From Morella rubra (lineage: Eukaryota; Streptophyta; Magnoliopsida; Fagales; Myricaceae), in contig CM025855.1 in assembly GCA_003952965.2 (NCBI GenBank), positions 16,540,460 through 16,604,459 of the forward strand: a stretch of 64,000 nt of DNA, given 5' to 3'. Positions 1 through 13,500 of the stretch are shown here, one piece after another (the first letter of the stretch is position 1; each line of letters starts with the position of its first letter). Made by a program: the position numbers and the translations under genes. Under the pieces are notes generated by a model. That model saw nothing but the letters and a program-made list of their open reading frames with translations, searched no databases and had not been told where the DNA came from.

Positions 1-1760
1 ACGATCACCCATGTAGCATCATAACCAGCAATAGTTTGAGGTAACCCTACTACAAAATTCATGGCTACCTCTTACCACTTCCTTTCAAGGATATCTAGTG
101 GCCTTAATGTTCTTGTCGGCTTTTGGTGCTCTCCCTTCACCTTCTGATAGGTCAAACATCGAGCAACATATTATGCTATCACCCCTTTCATATTAGACCA
201 CCAAAAGGCCTCCTTAATATCTCGATACATCTTTGTGCCTCTTGGGTGAATCGTATAAGGCTTAGTGTGAGCCTCTGCTAAGATCAAGTCCTTGATCCCA
301 TGTAGCATCATAACCCACAATAGTTTGAGGTAACCCTACTATAAAATTCATGGCTACCTCTTACCACTTCCTTTCAGGGATCTCTAGTGGCCTCCTGCCG
401 GCTTTTGGTGCTCTCCCTTCACCTTCTGATAGGTCAAACATCGAGCAACATATTCTGCTATTTCCCTCTCATATTAGGCCACCAAAAGGCCTCCTTAATA
501 TCTTGATACATCTTTGTGCCTCTTGGGTGAATCGTATAAGGCATAGTGTGAGCCTCTGCTAAGATCAAGTCCTTGATCCCTCCATACTTGGCACAAAACT
601 TTGTCTCCATATCGTAACAATCTATCCTCATTCTAAAAGTCAGGGTCTTCCTTTTTTTCAATCTTCTGCTAAATCTCTTCTGTCCTATCGCTCCTCCATC
701 TAGCGCACTGAGAGCCCTGCTAACTTGATAGCATGAGCACGATTTAACCTTTCCAGTCTCTGGCAATCAGGCTCCTCCAGTGTAGGTTGCAATGAGAGCT
801 GCTATTGACCTGATAAGCACACGACCTTTCCATCTCATGATTCCTAGGCACCACTTCCATTGAACTTGTCTCTGCCGACTTCCTACTCAGTGCGTTTGCC
901 ACCACATTGGTTTTTACGGGTGGTAGTTAATTGTGTAGTCATAATCCTTAATCAGCTCCAACCCTCGTCGTTGCCTCATATTTAGTTCTTTCTGGGCGTT
1001 AAAATATTTGTGACTCTTATGATCCGTGAATATCTTGAATTTAATCCCACAAGTAATGTTTCTATATTTTCAGCGCATATACTACTGCAGCTAGCTCTAA
1101 GTCATGTGAGGGGTAATTCATCTCATGAGGCCTTACCTGCTTAGACGCATAGGCTATGACCCTCTTGTCTTGTATCAGAACACAGCCTAAACCCTGCCTC
1201 GAGGCATCACTGTAAATTTCTTCCTCTCCATGCTCTGAGGGTAATGCTATATTGGGGCAGTAACTAGGTTGGCCTTTAACTCTTGGAAACTCCGCTCACA
1301 CTCATCTGTCCAACCAAATTTGACATTTTTCTTTGTTAAAGTAGTCAAAGGCAAGACTAACTTTGAAAATCCCTCAACAAACCTTTGATAGCACCTTGCT
1401 AAACCCAAAAAAATTCTTACTTCCTTAACATTTGTAGGCCATGGCCACTTGGATACAACATCTACCTTCCCCGGATCCACGGTAATCCTTTCACCGGACA
1501 CCACATGGCCCAAAAATCACACTTACTCCAACTAGAACTCTCACTTGAAGAATTTGGCAAACAATTTCTTCTACCTAAGAATTTGTAAAATAGTCCTTAG
1601 ATGCTTCTAATGCTCCTTATTCCATGAATAAATCAATATCATCAATAAGGACAACCACAAATTTGTCTAGAAACTCCCGACACTCTATTCATCAAATCAA
1701 TAATTGCAGCTGGAGCATAGGTAGTCCAAACAGCATCACCAAAAATTTGTAGATCTCAAG
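1..1760 (-). pseudogene. Ty3/gypsy pol remnant (RT, RNase H, integrase N-term)
   Basis: Reading the minus strand from 1760 downwards gives a Ty3/gypsy polyprotein in broken frames. The reverse-transcriptase core (FVVVLIDDI) is near 1650-1680. The connection region follows at 1513-1247, with FLGLARCYQRFVEGFSK and [15 protein letters not shown]. The RNase H region at about 1240-900 contains [17 protein letters not shown] and FTDHKS. The integrase zinc-binding region at 766-458 ends in FWWPNMRGK. Stops and frameshifts separate these blocks, so no enzyme can be made. The domain order RT-RNaseH-integrase is that of Ty3/gypsy rather than copia. A solo LTR (1797-3379) cuts it at the RT end, and the other side is beyond the window start. 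Confidence 0.9.
11..588. repeat. 289-bp direct tandem duplication inside gypsy integrase
   Basis: The stretch 11-299 recurs at 300-588 with a few substitutions and a small gap. Both copies begin with ATGTAGCATCATAACC and end with TCAAGTCCTTGATCCC. The repeated unit lies inside the integrase zinc-binding region of the gypsy remnant, so it arose after or during decay of that element. The copies differ by several bases, which speaks for an old duplication rather than an assembly slip. Confidence 0.85.
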
Positions 1761-1796
1761 AAAGTTAATGCTACACCTGCCAAGACAAAAACTTTC

Positions 1797-3379
1797 CGTG
1801 AGTCTAAATAACAACCCAAGAGCGGGGGTGAATTGGGTTTATCAAAAACTTATCTCTTTTTCAATAAAAACGCAGATCTAAAAACTAACCCTCTTTTAAC
1901 AATTAAAAATCTTGATCTGAATGTGTTTAATGCTATGCTAAATATAAGTAATAAATGATAAAACATAAATCTCCACAAGTATGAATATGTACTGAAAAAT
2001 AAGAGAGATAGAGTTAGAGAGACGACACCGCAATTTTAGGTGGTTCGGCCAACACTTGCCTACGTCCACCCCCAAGGCTATTGACTTTTGGGCTTCCTTC
2101 ACTATTCTCTAAATAGCAAATACACCTTAGCTTCCGGGGTGCTAAGAACCTTTACAAAGCGTTCGAGCGTATAACTTTTTTAGCACACAATTTTTCCTCA
2201 AAACAAATCCAAAACCCAAGGGATTTCTTCTACTCTCACAAGTAGGACAAGTGTTTACCCAACACTCAAGTATTTTCCAAACAATGGATACAAAGGAATA
2301 ACAATGAATGGCTCTCTAAGCCGAATAAGCCAATGAAAAGCTCAAAACGTGTGGAATGTCTCTCTAAGCCGAATCAACAAGTGAAAAACTCAATAGAGTG
2401 CAAGAAGACAAGATTCTCAAAGGAAAGCTAACGTTTGGCAGGTGGGAGCACAAGCTTTCTTGGTAGATGCGGTTTTCCCTCTTCTTCAAAGCACTTTCTC
2501 TCTCTAGAAGTTAGGGCAAAGAGTAATTGCAAGTGTGTTGACTCTTCTTCAAAAAATTTTCCTCTCTTTGAAGGCTAGGTCGTCAATGATGAGCAAGAGG
2601 ACAAGATTTAACAATGAAAGCTTTGGTCTTGAAGGATTCAACAGAGAATTTATTTGGATTTGGCAATTTTTCTCTTTAGATGATGCGATCTGCTCTTTCT
2701 CTCTCTATCTTGTTCTATAAATAGCCCTAAGATCTTCAACGGTCTTCAAGTAGCTTTATTGTATTGTTGGAGGGGTACCTAAGTCATTTTAGAGCATTTT
2801 GAATGAGTTGGCATCGCTCCAGAATTTTTGTAAAATCGTGGTATGTGTTGACACATGTCAGCATCTGTTGACACTTCAAAAATTGGTCTAAAATTTTGCT
2901 CTCGAGAGACAGTGCAATGTGTCGAAACTAGTCTTCAATGTGTCAACACATTAAAACTTAGTCTGGAAATGCTGTCTCGGGTGTTAGTGCAATGTGTCGA
3001 CACTTGTCTTCAATGTGTTGACACATTAAAACTTTGTCTGGAAATGCTATCTTGGGTATCAGTGCAATGTGTTGACACTTGTCTTCAATGTGTCGACACA
3101 TTCAATGCTGGAGATAAAATTCAGTCTCTTGAAAGTGTCCAAACCATTCCACCACTTCTTTAAACACCTATAAATGAAAAATTGATCTTATCAACTTGTG
3201 TAATGGTTTTCAAGTCCACTTCTAAATATTTTAGATAGAAAAATTTGATCTTTTGAAATATATCTTTTAGAAAAGTGGATTGACAATATAAAATCTAAAT
3301 GTCTTCAAAGCACTTAGAATTTTTTTTGTGATCATCAAAATCAAATATGGATTGTTTGCAAAACAACCTTGGGTTAACA
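1797..3379 (-). mobile_element. Solo LTR, family B (copy 1), TSD CTTTC
   Basis: A 1.58-kb LTR reads on the minus strand. On the plus strand it opens with a GAGTCTAAATAACAACCC block and closes with CCTTGGGTTAACA, the reverse of a TGTTAACCC start. The 5-mer CTTTC lies directly on both sides (1792-1796 and 3380-3384), so it is a complete LTR left after recombination of a full element. It is inserted in the gypsy pol remnant. The first base of the usual TGTGAG end appears mutated to C. At 2844-3110 it carries eight near-copies of the palindrome TGTGTCGACACA, several decayed to TTGA or TCAA at the central CpG. Confidence 0.88.
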
Positions 3380-3401
3380 CTTTCTTACTCGAATCTTGTC
3401 T

Positions 3402-6400
3402 TTGTTGTCATCATTGTGCTTTATACTTATTTATTTGGCTTAGAGAGCTTTTCTTTATTATATCCTTGTGCCCATTTTTTTACGAAACATTTGAGTCTTA
3501 TGTGACACTTGGTCCTACTTGTGTGGATAGAAGAAATTCCTTAGGTAGTTGGGATTTGTGAAGAGATTAAAACGTGAGCTTGTGAAACACTTTGTAATGG
3601 ATACTTAGCACCTAGAAGCTAAGGTGCGTTTACTGTTTGAGAATAGTGGAGAAGCCAAGGAAGGTCAATAGCCTTGGGGTGGACGTAGGCAAGTCTTGGT
3701 CGAACCACCTAAAAATTCTAGGTGTCATCTCTCTAACCGTTGCTCTCCTTTATTTGTATTATATTAGTATTTGTGGGGCAATGCTGTCTTTTGATTATTT
3801 ATCTTGACATATTGTCGAAAAAGTTTTAATTTTTTTTAAAACTCAATTTACCCCCTCTTGGGTTGTCACATAGACTCACATAAGTCCTTTATATATAAGT
3901 ATTATGTAAGTCTAAATAACAACCCAAGAGGGGGTTTGAATTGGGTTTTAATAAATTTTTAAAACTTTTTCAAGATAATTTGAGCAGTATAATAGTAAAG
4001 CATAGAACACAACAAGGAGATATGAGTGAGTAAAAAGAAGAGATAGAGTTAAAGAGATGACACCGTAATTTCAGGTGGTTCGGCCAACGCTTGCCTACGT
4101 CCATCCTCAAGGCTATTTACTTCCTTTGGCTTCCTTCATTATTCTTCAAATAGTAAATACGCCTTAGCTTTCGGGGTGCTAAGGAACCTTTACAAAACAT
4201 TTTTCGAGCTCACGCTTTAACTCACTTCACAAATCCCAAAACCTAAGGGATTTCTTCTACCCAACGAGTAGGACAAGTGTTTACCCAACACTCAAGTGTT
4301 TACAAAGGATGAGTAAAAAGGAATATCAACGATTGGCTTTTGAAGCCGTATAAAGCAAGTGGAAAGTATATTGGTGCACAAGAGGACAAGATTCTATGTA
4401 GAAAGCTGAAGTTTGGCAGGGGAATCACAAAATTTCTTCGTATGAGAAGTCTTCTCTCTTCTTCAAGGCACTTTCTCTCTCTAGAAGTTAGGTCGAAAAG
4501 TAATTGCAAAGTGAATAGCACGATTGTTGTCTTTTTCTCTCTATCTCTTTCTATATATACTCTCTTTAACTTCAACGGTCTTCAAGTAGCTTTATTGTAC
4601 CGTTGGAAGGGTTTAAAAGACTTTTTGGATCATTTTGAATAAGCTAACGACGTTCCAGGATTTTTGCAAAACCGTGGTATGTGTCGACACATGGTCAGCA
4701 TGTGTTGACACTTCAAAAATTTGATCTGGATGTGTTCTCTCGGGAGACAGTGCAATGTGTCGACACCATAACTTGGTCTGGAATAGGTATCTCGGGTGTC
4801 AGTGCAATGTGTCGACACCATTAGTCAATGTGTTGACACCGTGAAGCTTTGTTTGAAAATGTTGTCTCGGGTGCCAGTGCAATGTGTCGACACTATCAAC
4901 ACTTAAGAGAAAAATTACTTCTTTGACAGTGTCCAATCCATTTTAACATAATTTCAAGCACCTACAATATGAAAAATTGATCTCATCAACAAGTGTCATG
5001 GTGTGCAAGTCCACTTAGAAATATTTTAGAGAGATAACCTCAATATTTGAAATAAATCCTTTAGAAAAGTGGATTGACAATATAAAAGCCAAAAGTCTTC
5101 AAAAACTTAGAAAATTTGTTATCATCAAAATCAAATATGGATTGTTCACAAAACAACCTTGGGCTAACATATTATATATAAATATAAGTATAACGTACTG
5201 TTATATAGTATGTATGTAAATGTAAATATTGTACGTTGGTAAATTTTATCTTTTATTTATTTTTAAGTCATTTTAGTAATTTATTCTTAAATAGTTTTCG
5301 TCTTTTGCTTTATAATGTTCTAACGCAAAGCTGTAGTCCGTTTGAACACTTTAATAAAGCCCAGTTGTTTAGAGTAATATGATTTAGTTCGAATTGTACA
5401 CTAAATCGTTCAAATTGTGAATTTACACAAGAATGACGTTGTTAGCCAAACAACAACTATTCTTGCTTTATACTGAATGTTCCAATGAGTTCGAGTGGAT
5501 TAGTGCAACCACATTGGAACGAATATCTCTAATGTAAAACAACATTATCTGCAATAGCAAAATGTTCGAACTGAATCACGTAGAGTTGGAACATATATTA
5601 TTTTTTTTTAAATCATGTTAATTTCTTGTCAATTCTAAAATATTTCGTAATATAAGTTTTCAATAATTTATGTAAGATTTGCAACAGAATTCTGGATCGT
5701 TGAAATCATGTAGCCCAAGCATTATGCCTCCTTCAAATCCACGTATACAATGCTCGAGAGAGAGAATTCTAGAGAGAGTTTTTAAAGAGAGAACGAATCT
5801 TGTGAAAATGAGCCCCCTTTCTATTCAAATGAAGTCTGAGCTATTTATAATGACTTAATCAGAGCTTCTCCTGTGCTTTTGTGTGGGATCTTTAGGGATC
5901 TAAAATCTCAGTTGTAGGATCATCATGAAAAACTGTTTTTCATTTAACTCTCTTATATTCTGTATTCCGACTTGGGCTTCTACAAAATGCGATCATGTCC
6001 ATTAACATATCACAATTGACCCCTGAGATAGTGAGACAATCTGTAACTCCTTGGACTTTCAAATTATTTCCCAAACAATTTCCCAAATAAATATATCATA
6101 TATATCACTATCTGTAACTCATTGGACTTTCAAATTGTTTCCAAACAATTTCACAGATAAATATAATCAATTATAAATTCACCAAAAAACTCTACCGGTG
6201 ATTTCTTTTCAAGTTTAGCTATATAAAGATATATAATATACTGTCTTATAAAGAGACTGGTGGATTCCTTGTTGAACATTTATACAAGCCCATGTATCAT
6301 GTATAAGACCCAACCTTGTCTGGAATATTTGACCTAGAAATCTCATCATCAAATGACTCGATGAAAGCACAAGTACACAACAAACAAAACAATACAATAA

Positions 6401-6480
6401 ACCACAGTTCCGGATAAAACAAGTTTGTTTAAAAGGTAGGAATGAAACCTTTAATTGCTCCACACAAGTATTATTCATAT
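3402..6480. repeat. Composite repeat unit, copy 1 (partial LTR-B, AT-rich unit, LTR-C junction)
   Basis: This block has a second copy at 29322-33656. In order it holds a partial LTR-B in plus orientation (3402-3880), an AT-rich unit of unknown type (about 3881-5670, interrupted by a solo LTR) and the start of an inverted LTR-C at 5671. The same order and the same internal junctions occur in copy 2, including the LTR-C insertion point after GTAATATAAGTTTTCAA. The pair therefore shares a common ancestor. I recognise no protein in the AT-rich unit. Confidence 0.75.
3905..5169 (-). mobile_element. Solo LTR, family B (copy 2), TSD TATTA
   Basis: The 1,265-bp LTR starts on the plus strand with TGTAAGTCTAAATAACAACC and ends with CCTTGGGCTAACA. 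TATTA flanks it perfectly (3900-3904 and 5170-5174). The undisturbed target can be read in the second copy of the host repeat near 29800. On its own (minus) strand a TATA box (complement of 4552-4558) lies downstream of a palindrome array at about 4678-4900 built on TGTGTCGACAC. No internal region remains. Confidence 0.92.
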
Positions 6481-9400
6481 GAAGTTCAGTGCATGTAATA
6501 ACTCGTTTGCTTTAAGGTCATACCTTAGTGATGGAGTCCTTTATCCTATTTAATAGAAGCACAACAAGTGTAGTAATAATTGTATATAAGTATGTACCCC
6601 GGTCTAAAATAACTGTCAAGTGAAGAAGGAACCAAAAAGTCATTCTCCCGATGTAACGCCCCTCTTTATTTCTCACCTATTTGACATATATAAAAATTAG
6701 TATGATATGGCAATATGCTAGTTGGAGTTTTCTAGTCTAAATTATTTCTTTACTAAGCTTACATTATTTTAATATACTTGCTTGCATATTTTTAATTCTC
6801 TTAATTTTTAATTAGGTGGTTGCATTTGTTTTCATATTATTTCTTATTGAACTTGATAATTGTTATTACTTCATTACTATTTACATTAGGGGATTTAATT
6901 TTACTAAAAAGTCTTTCCACATGTTACTTATCTTTAATTTTCTTTCTTGCTTCAATGTTCCTATTATTTAGCATGTTTAATGATCTGTGATTTACATTTA
7001 ATTATTCTTTTTAGCTTATAGGTGATTATACATTGTTATTATGCCCTTGAATATTTTTCGTTCATCCTTATATATTATTATACCCTAGTCTAATTAATAT
7101 TCATTAACTTGCATTAAATTTTTTAGCACCCCATGTGTTGGCCGAATGATGCATTAATGGGAACTGTTTTCCTTTTTGTTTTCTCTCTCATTCTTTCCCC
7201 TTTAGTTGACTGCTCCATGCATATCCATTGGCCCTCATTTTGTCTTTTGTGCATGCATTGATACGTTGGAAGCATGGGCAGTTTGGTGGTTAATTTTTTG
7301 TGGGAAAAATGGATTTTGGCAATCACTATGATTGCCTAGGTTAGAGTTATGCAAACACATGGCAAAATATGCCTCTTAGCCGACGAAGGTGGCCATTTAG
7401 TGAGCTGCCTTCTTTTAGATATCAACCAGTTCATCATTAGCTATCATAGGCCTAGGGTGTGGAGTTACATGCTTTAACCAACGGTTTAGCTACCAAAAAC
7501 CTTTGGTTAATGAGGGAAGCCTTGTTGTTATCAAAAAAGTGAGAGAGATAGAGAGATAAGGGAGAGTGGCATGAAACACTTAGTGACCGAATGAGAGAAT
7601 AGAGAGAATTGCCATCTAACCGAAGGAGAAGGGAAGGGGAGAAACCAAAGGGGAATTAGAAGAAACCAAGAGATAAAGCGAGAGACTGAAGGAGAGAAAG
7701 AAGATCAGTCGAAGGAAAGGGGAGGAGAAAAAGAGAAAAAGGGGGAAAGAGGGTGAGGTGGTCAGCTTGCACTTTTTGTCCCCTTTAGCTTTTGTTTTCA
7801 TCTTTTTTCTAACTTTTGTCATGTTTTTAGGTATTTTTTCCAAGGGAAAATCAGCACCACCGAAGCCATAGGAGGTAAGGGTGATAGAGACTTTTCATAA
7901 AATGGGAGTTGGAATGCTTTGGTGATGGTTAAGGGGGGTCACCTTTTTGGGGTAGAAAATAATATTTTTGAGTGCTCTTGTGGATTTGGTGACATCCATG
8001 TGGGTAGATATTCACAAAATGGTGAAAAAGATTTTCTTGTAGTGTCATTTCATCTAAGTGCCGATTCTTGATACCTTGCAAATCCCCTTGATGTAGGTCT
8101 ATTTGCATGTTGCTTTTTTTTTTTTTTTAAATGATCTTGCTTGGATTTTTGCATCTCACGAGTTGGAGGTTGCAAAAGTTTGTTAAGTGTGCCGAGGAAG
8201 AGAAAAGAGGGCATGGCAGTGCCCTAAGTGAATTTTCCCCTTGATGTTTTGTGGCCGAAAATGACAACGCTTGAGATTTAATCTAAATGTGTGAGTTTTG
8301 TGATGATTTGGGAAAAGAAAAGCAAGGAAACATAAACTTTTGCATACCCTAAAGGGTACTGTCTATCCTTTTGATTTTATTTTGCTGTTACTCTCATGTT
8401 TTTAGGACTTGTGCTGAAATCAAAACAAAACAAATGCATGCAAAGGAGTTATTAAGCCATGATGTACCCGTATACTTTAGAGAATTGTTTTTATAGAAAT
8501 AGTTCGAATTTGACACCACATTTTTCAGAAATAAAGCTTAGTACTTATAGAACTTGCCTTAAAAATTTCTGCTAAATTGGATAAGTGGAAATGACCGAAA
8601 TGCCCTTGGAAGCACTGGGGGCAGTTTTGGCATTTTAGAGAAAATTGGGGGTAAAAACATCCAAGTCTAAAATTTAGACCTACGGTTAGTATGAAATTAA
8701 TTCAAGGGAATTAGGGTAGAAATTAGAGCCCATAACTAATTCACATGAGGCCCAAAACACAATGCCAAATGTGAGAATAAAACCGGCCTTATAGGTTTAA
8801 TAAGATAATAATCAATTATTTAAAAAATAGTTTATTACTTCCTAAATAAAAACTGTATAATGTCATTATCATTAGGACATTAGTGACTAAATGAAGAATG
8901 AAACCTATGAGGTAAAGGCAGTAATTTAGATGTGTTAATTTTTAAGAGATAATCACTTAGATAAATAATAAAATGTAAGCATAAGATTTTTGTCCAATAA
9001 ATTGGAATTAGTACGTAATTAGTACGTACTAATATTTCTTTTCTCTTTTAATGTTCTAATGTTAACTGCATTTTTATATGTTATATGCATTTCATTAATC
9101 GTCATTGGTGAATTATTTATCGACGATGCATATGATAAGTCATACTGCATCATCATATCATGGGTGTGGGAACACTGTTTGACCAAAACGAAACCTATAC
9201 CCAGAGGTGGTTCTGAGATCGGGTAACGGTACCGTTTACATTGGGATAGTGCAAGCCACCACTAAGAGGATAATGGTTGGTATCCCTAGGCAATGGTACA
9301 ATGCTTGCCTAACTGGGTCTTGATGCCGGGACACGGGACAGTCCTGGAGGAGAGGCTGACACACAACCCGGAATTTGGGGTTTAAACAGAGCGTAATAGG

Positions 9401-10577
9401 GATGCCTCTACTTGACCAGAAAAGAAAGAAAATAAAATGACCGGGAAACATATGCATCATTTCTGCATTGCATCGCTCATACCTCATTATTTTTTTGTTT
9501 ATTATGAGAATTGCTTTATTGTTGATTATTCAACTGCAATGGTTACTTCTGTTTAATATCCTTGCATGTCATGTCCCCTTTCCCCCCTTACTGAGTTAGT
9601 AGGACTCACCTTTTTTTTGTCTTATATTTTATATGTGTCGTTGCCGACTTGGACCCGACAAATGAAGACTTTTCTGAGCGAGTAGATTTTGGATATTGAC
9701 CCCTACATCTTGGTTGTTAAGATACAAACCTATATGACAGATACACTAGAGGTATATGTGGGGTACGAGCCCATTGGTATTTCAAGGATCCACCTATGCC
9801 CCAACTTCCCCGTGTAGAGGACTTTGGGCTAGTCGATGTTGACTCAGCCCTCTTGCATTTAGGTCCTGCGGAGGGTACCGGAGAGACCGAGATTATCAAC
9901 TTAACCTCCGATACCGAGCCGGAGGACGATTAGACCTCAATGGTAGTAGTTTCTTTTTGTACTAGGGTGGGTTTCAGTTAGCTTGTGTTTCTAATAAAGT
10001 ATCCTCACGGATGTTGTAGTACGGAAAGCTTTAGACAGTTTCCGCTTTTGTATCCATCCTCTATACTTTGTATTCCTCTTGAAGGATATTTTTGTAAAAG
10101 AGAAGCTCTGTGATCTTAGTGGGAACTGTGTTTTTATTTTTAAAAATTTTCTCTTATCTAATTTCTTTCCTTATGTTATCTTTTCTTTTACTTCCTTTTC
10201 TTTAACTTCCAAAAATTCAAACTTTAAAGATTATCTCTTAATATCGCTTTTCCATTAAATTCCTGAAAAATCAACTTTTCTTTCCTTCATAAATCTTAGT
10301 CACAATACTATTTTAAATTAATCGTTTCCGCTAAGCTTTTTCAAAGCCAAACAATGGTATTTCATTGGATCGATTCGTGTCGTAATCCTCACTTGTGTGC
10401 ATACCATCTCTTTAGGTGAGCCTAGGGGGCACATACTGGCACAGGGCGTGACACCTGCTTTTTGATTCATTAATTATTGGCATGACTTTTCTACAATTTC
10501 ACTTACAATATAAATGTGTGACAACTTTTGTCACAACATTATTCCTAATAACTTGTTTTGAGGGCATATTTCCAACA
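5671..10577 (-). mobile_element. Copia LTR, family C (3' LTR of minus-strand element), interrupted
   Basis: The LTR opens on the plus strand with TGTAAGATTTGCAACAG (5671) and ends with ATATTTCCAACA at 10577, the reverse of a TGTTGGAAATAT copia start. The purine tract TCTCCCACTT (minus AAGTGGGAGA) follows at 10578, which makes this the 3' LTR of an element on the minus strand. A gypsy-type LTR (6652-10453) is inserted in it. Without the insert the LTR is about 1.1 kb, close to the 1.2 kb of the LTR-C copy at 30106-32799. Confidence 0.82.
6652..10453 (+). mobile_element. Very long gypsy-type LTR (about 3.8 kb), apparently solo
   Basis: The block starts TGTAACGCCCC and ends GGGCGTGACA, the terminal style of plant Ty3/gypsy LTRs and of the certain solo LTR at 57513-59371. 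Family-C LTR sequence stops at 6651 (AAAGTCATTCTCCCGA) and resumes at 10454 (CCTGCTTTTTGATTC), as comparison with 14205-14235 and 30215-30240 shows. This is therefore one insertion. The flanking 5-mers CCCGA and CCTGC match at only three positions, so the target duplication is decayed. No gag or pol motif is visible inside. The orientation is a guess from the matching terminal style. Confidence 0.7.
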
Positions 10578-13500
10578 TCTCCCACTTACACTCAAAACAA
10601 TTTATATAGATATCTCATACCCATACAGACATTAAATGTGTCTCATACATTTTTGAGTCTGTGATTCGGTGAAAATGGACCCGCAGTGTACTAGGTTGAT
10701 ACTACACCAGCCATCACGACATCACTCCGATTCACAATATTATGTATCTTCTTTCTATGTACTTTGCCTTCAATGTTGACGTCAGCAATGGTATTCTGCT
10801 TAAAACGCTTGCAACTCCATGCACCTTTACCCAATGTATACACACAAGTTCAAAGTTTGATTAATTAACAATAATAACTGAATGTGTGCATCTCTAGACA
10901 GTCTACAAATTCTCAATTCTGAACATCAAAAAATAATGTTTAGTACTTCTCAAGTATTTAAGAATATGTTTGACTGCTGTCTAGCATTTAGAGCCCTTGT
11001 TAGATTCGTGTCTACTCATAATTCTGACTGCATGACTGATATATGGCCATATCTCTCTCTTCTTGGAAAGATGAATACTATACCCAAATGATAAAGTCCT
11101 TTCTTGGTATTCTGTAAATCATTGCCAATATTTGTCGATGTAGTCCCAAAACTGTCTTCTCTCAGTTTCCAAACAATTGGGCTCCAAGAACGCAGAATAC
11201 TTCCAAAGGTCTTTGACTTAAAAAATATGGTTCGTGAACAATCTTTTTCATTGGTGACATTGCCCTGATCTCATAAGGAACTAGAAACACTACTAAACTC
11301 CCATTGACTTCTTGTCAATACAAAGTTCATCCATGTTTCATGAGAAATCAAACGATTTGATCATCTCATCTAAATGGATTCTTAGTTGACGCTTCTGAGT
11401 TCTAAACTCATCAGTAGGTTTAGTAACATCTCTTTTCTATTGATCTCATCTACCTTAAGTATCGGCTCGGCTGACTATTACATCAAGAACTATCATGCTT
11501 TCGCCTTCATTTAGGCCGTACTCCTTTTAAAATATAATTTTCCTTCTAATAATCACCTTTTGGTCACTTGGATTTATAAAATAATACCCAATGAACCATT
11601 TTTTGGTAGCCTAGAAATAATTTTTGATTCCAACTTCTTTGCATCAAACTCTTTGATGCGAGCTAAATATCACCACATACTCTTAAATAATCCAGACTTG
11701 ATCTCACAGACCATGATGCATAAGGAGTTTTAGGTATTGATTTCGTAGGTATCATATTTAGAATATAAATAGCAGCCTTCAAGGCAAAAATTTCAAAAGT
11801 ATACAGGTAATACATCTTTGCTTATCTCCCTCTTAACAATATCATATAAAGTTCAGTTTTTGTTTTAACAATTCACAGAGTCCACGATTTACTTTTTCAA
11901 AATAGACTATCAATAATACCAAAGTTAATAAGAAGATGATCTTTCAAATAACAAGTGTCAAAACAAAAACAAAGTTCTGAAATAGGAAATTAAATTTCCA
12001 AAAGTTTTGGAACATAAAGATTATCTTCCAAATTTACAATATCAAACTCTCATGGACTCAAATGTAAAAGCTCTAATGGAGGTTGCTACAACACTTGCAC
12101 TTGTCTCCATCAGTTTCGTCGTCACCTTGTTTTTGGGTTTCCTTAAACCCCTACAATCATATTGCATAAATGAGAGGCTGTGCCAAAATTGACGCTTGAA
12201 ATTCAATGGACACTCCATTAAATCAATTTTAATTGAAAAGCATACCTTTAGAAGGATCATTTGTCTTCAGTGAAGCTAGATATGCAGGGCAATTCCTTTT
12301 CTAGTGACCTAGCTTACCACAATGGAAACAATTTCCATTGTCTTTCTTCTCTAAGTTCCTCAGCTACTAGCAACATATTGAGCAGCTTTGAAAAAGTAAA
12401 AGGGGTGAAACCAAAGGACTAAAATGCTAATTTTCTTATAGTTTAATATGAACTGGTTGAATGATTCAGGCAAAGATGCCAGTATCGCTCTAACCTTTGT
12501 CTCACTGACCATCTCTGCACCTAGTTTTTCCAGTTCAGTGATGAACGATATCATCTTCAGCTCATGATCTCAAACTGAAGCACCCTCCACCATTTTGGTG
12601 GTCATCAGCAGTTTCAAAACCTACTGGCGTGCAGACCCAATTTGCTCTCCAAATAATTCTTAGAGACATAAAAGTGTAAGTCCTAGATTAAGGCAACCCA
12701 AGAGGGGGGTGAATTGGGTTTCCAAACTTTTTCGCTTTTAACCCCAAAACCGTGTTTGCAAAGTAAAGTCTAATTTAGCACAAGTATATTAAAACAACAA
12801 GTAAATAAGTGCTAAATGTAAGGAGTAGGGATAGAGAAGCAAACATGTGATTTTTAGGTGGTTCGGAAAACCCGCCTACATCCACCCCTCAAGCTCCTTC
12901 ACTGAGCCTTGAGGTTTTCCCACTATCTTCAAATAGCATACACTCTAGCTTCCAGGTGCTAGAGAACCGTACAAGTGTTTTCCCGGGCTTAACACTCAAA
13001 CCCACCCAAGTGGTTTTTCGGGCTCACCACTCACAACCTAACCAAGCTTGAGATATACCCTCTCTAAGCTTCTTCTTTAGTGAACAACCTCACTAAAGGA
13101 ATCACCTCTTTTGGATATGAAGATTGAAGAATAAACTCTCTCAAGAGTGGATATGAAATTGAAAATCTCTATCTCTTGATTCACACAAAGACAAGGATAT
13201 GAAAGTGTGTTTTGTGTGAATGATATGAGAAATATAGAATATGAAGGTTTGGAATATTTCTCAAGTGATCTAAATGATATGTGGTCGTTGTGTATTTGTT
13301 TTGGACGTTATGAAGGTATATTTATAGGCCACATATGAAAACTAGCCGTTTATAGCCGTTGGGAGTTGTCTGTTAAAACGAGTCGGTCGACCTCTACATG
13401 AACTGGTCGACCACTTCAAGTTATCGTTACTCAACGGTCATATTGTCAGAAGCTCAACGGATCTATTTCAAATCAACCGGTCGACCGCTATACCAAGCGG

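Noticed and set aside
2855-3163. 102-codon frame with repeats of QCVDT
   Set aside because: It is a by-product of the TGTGTCGACAC palindrome array in LTR-B and not a repeat protein.
7616-7843. Minus-strand frame rich in Phe, Leu and Ser
   Set aside because: It is the complement of a purine-rich (GAGA) stretch in the long gypsy-type LTR, so the composition explains it.
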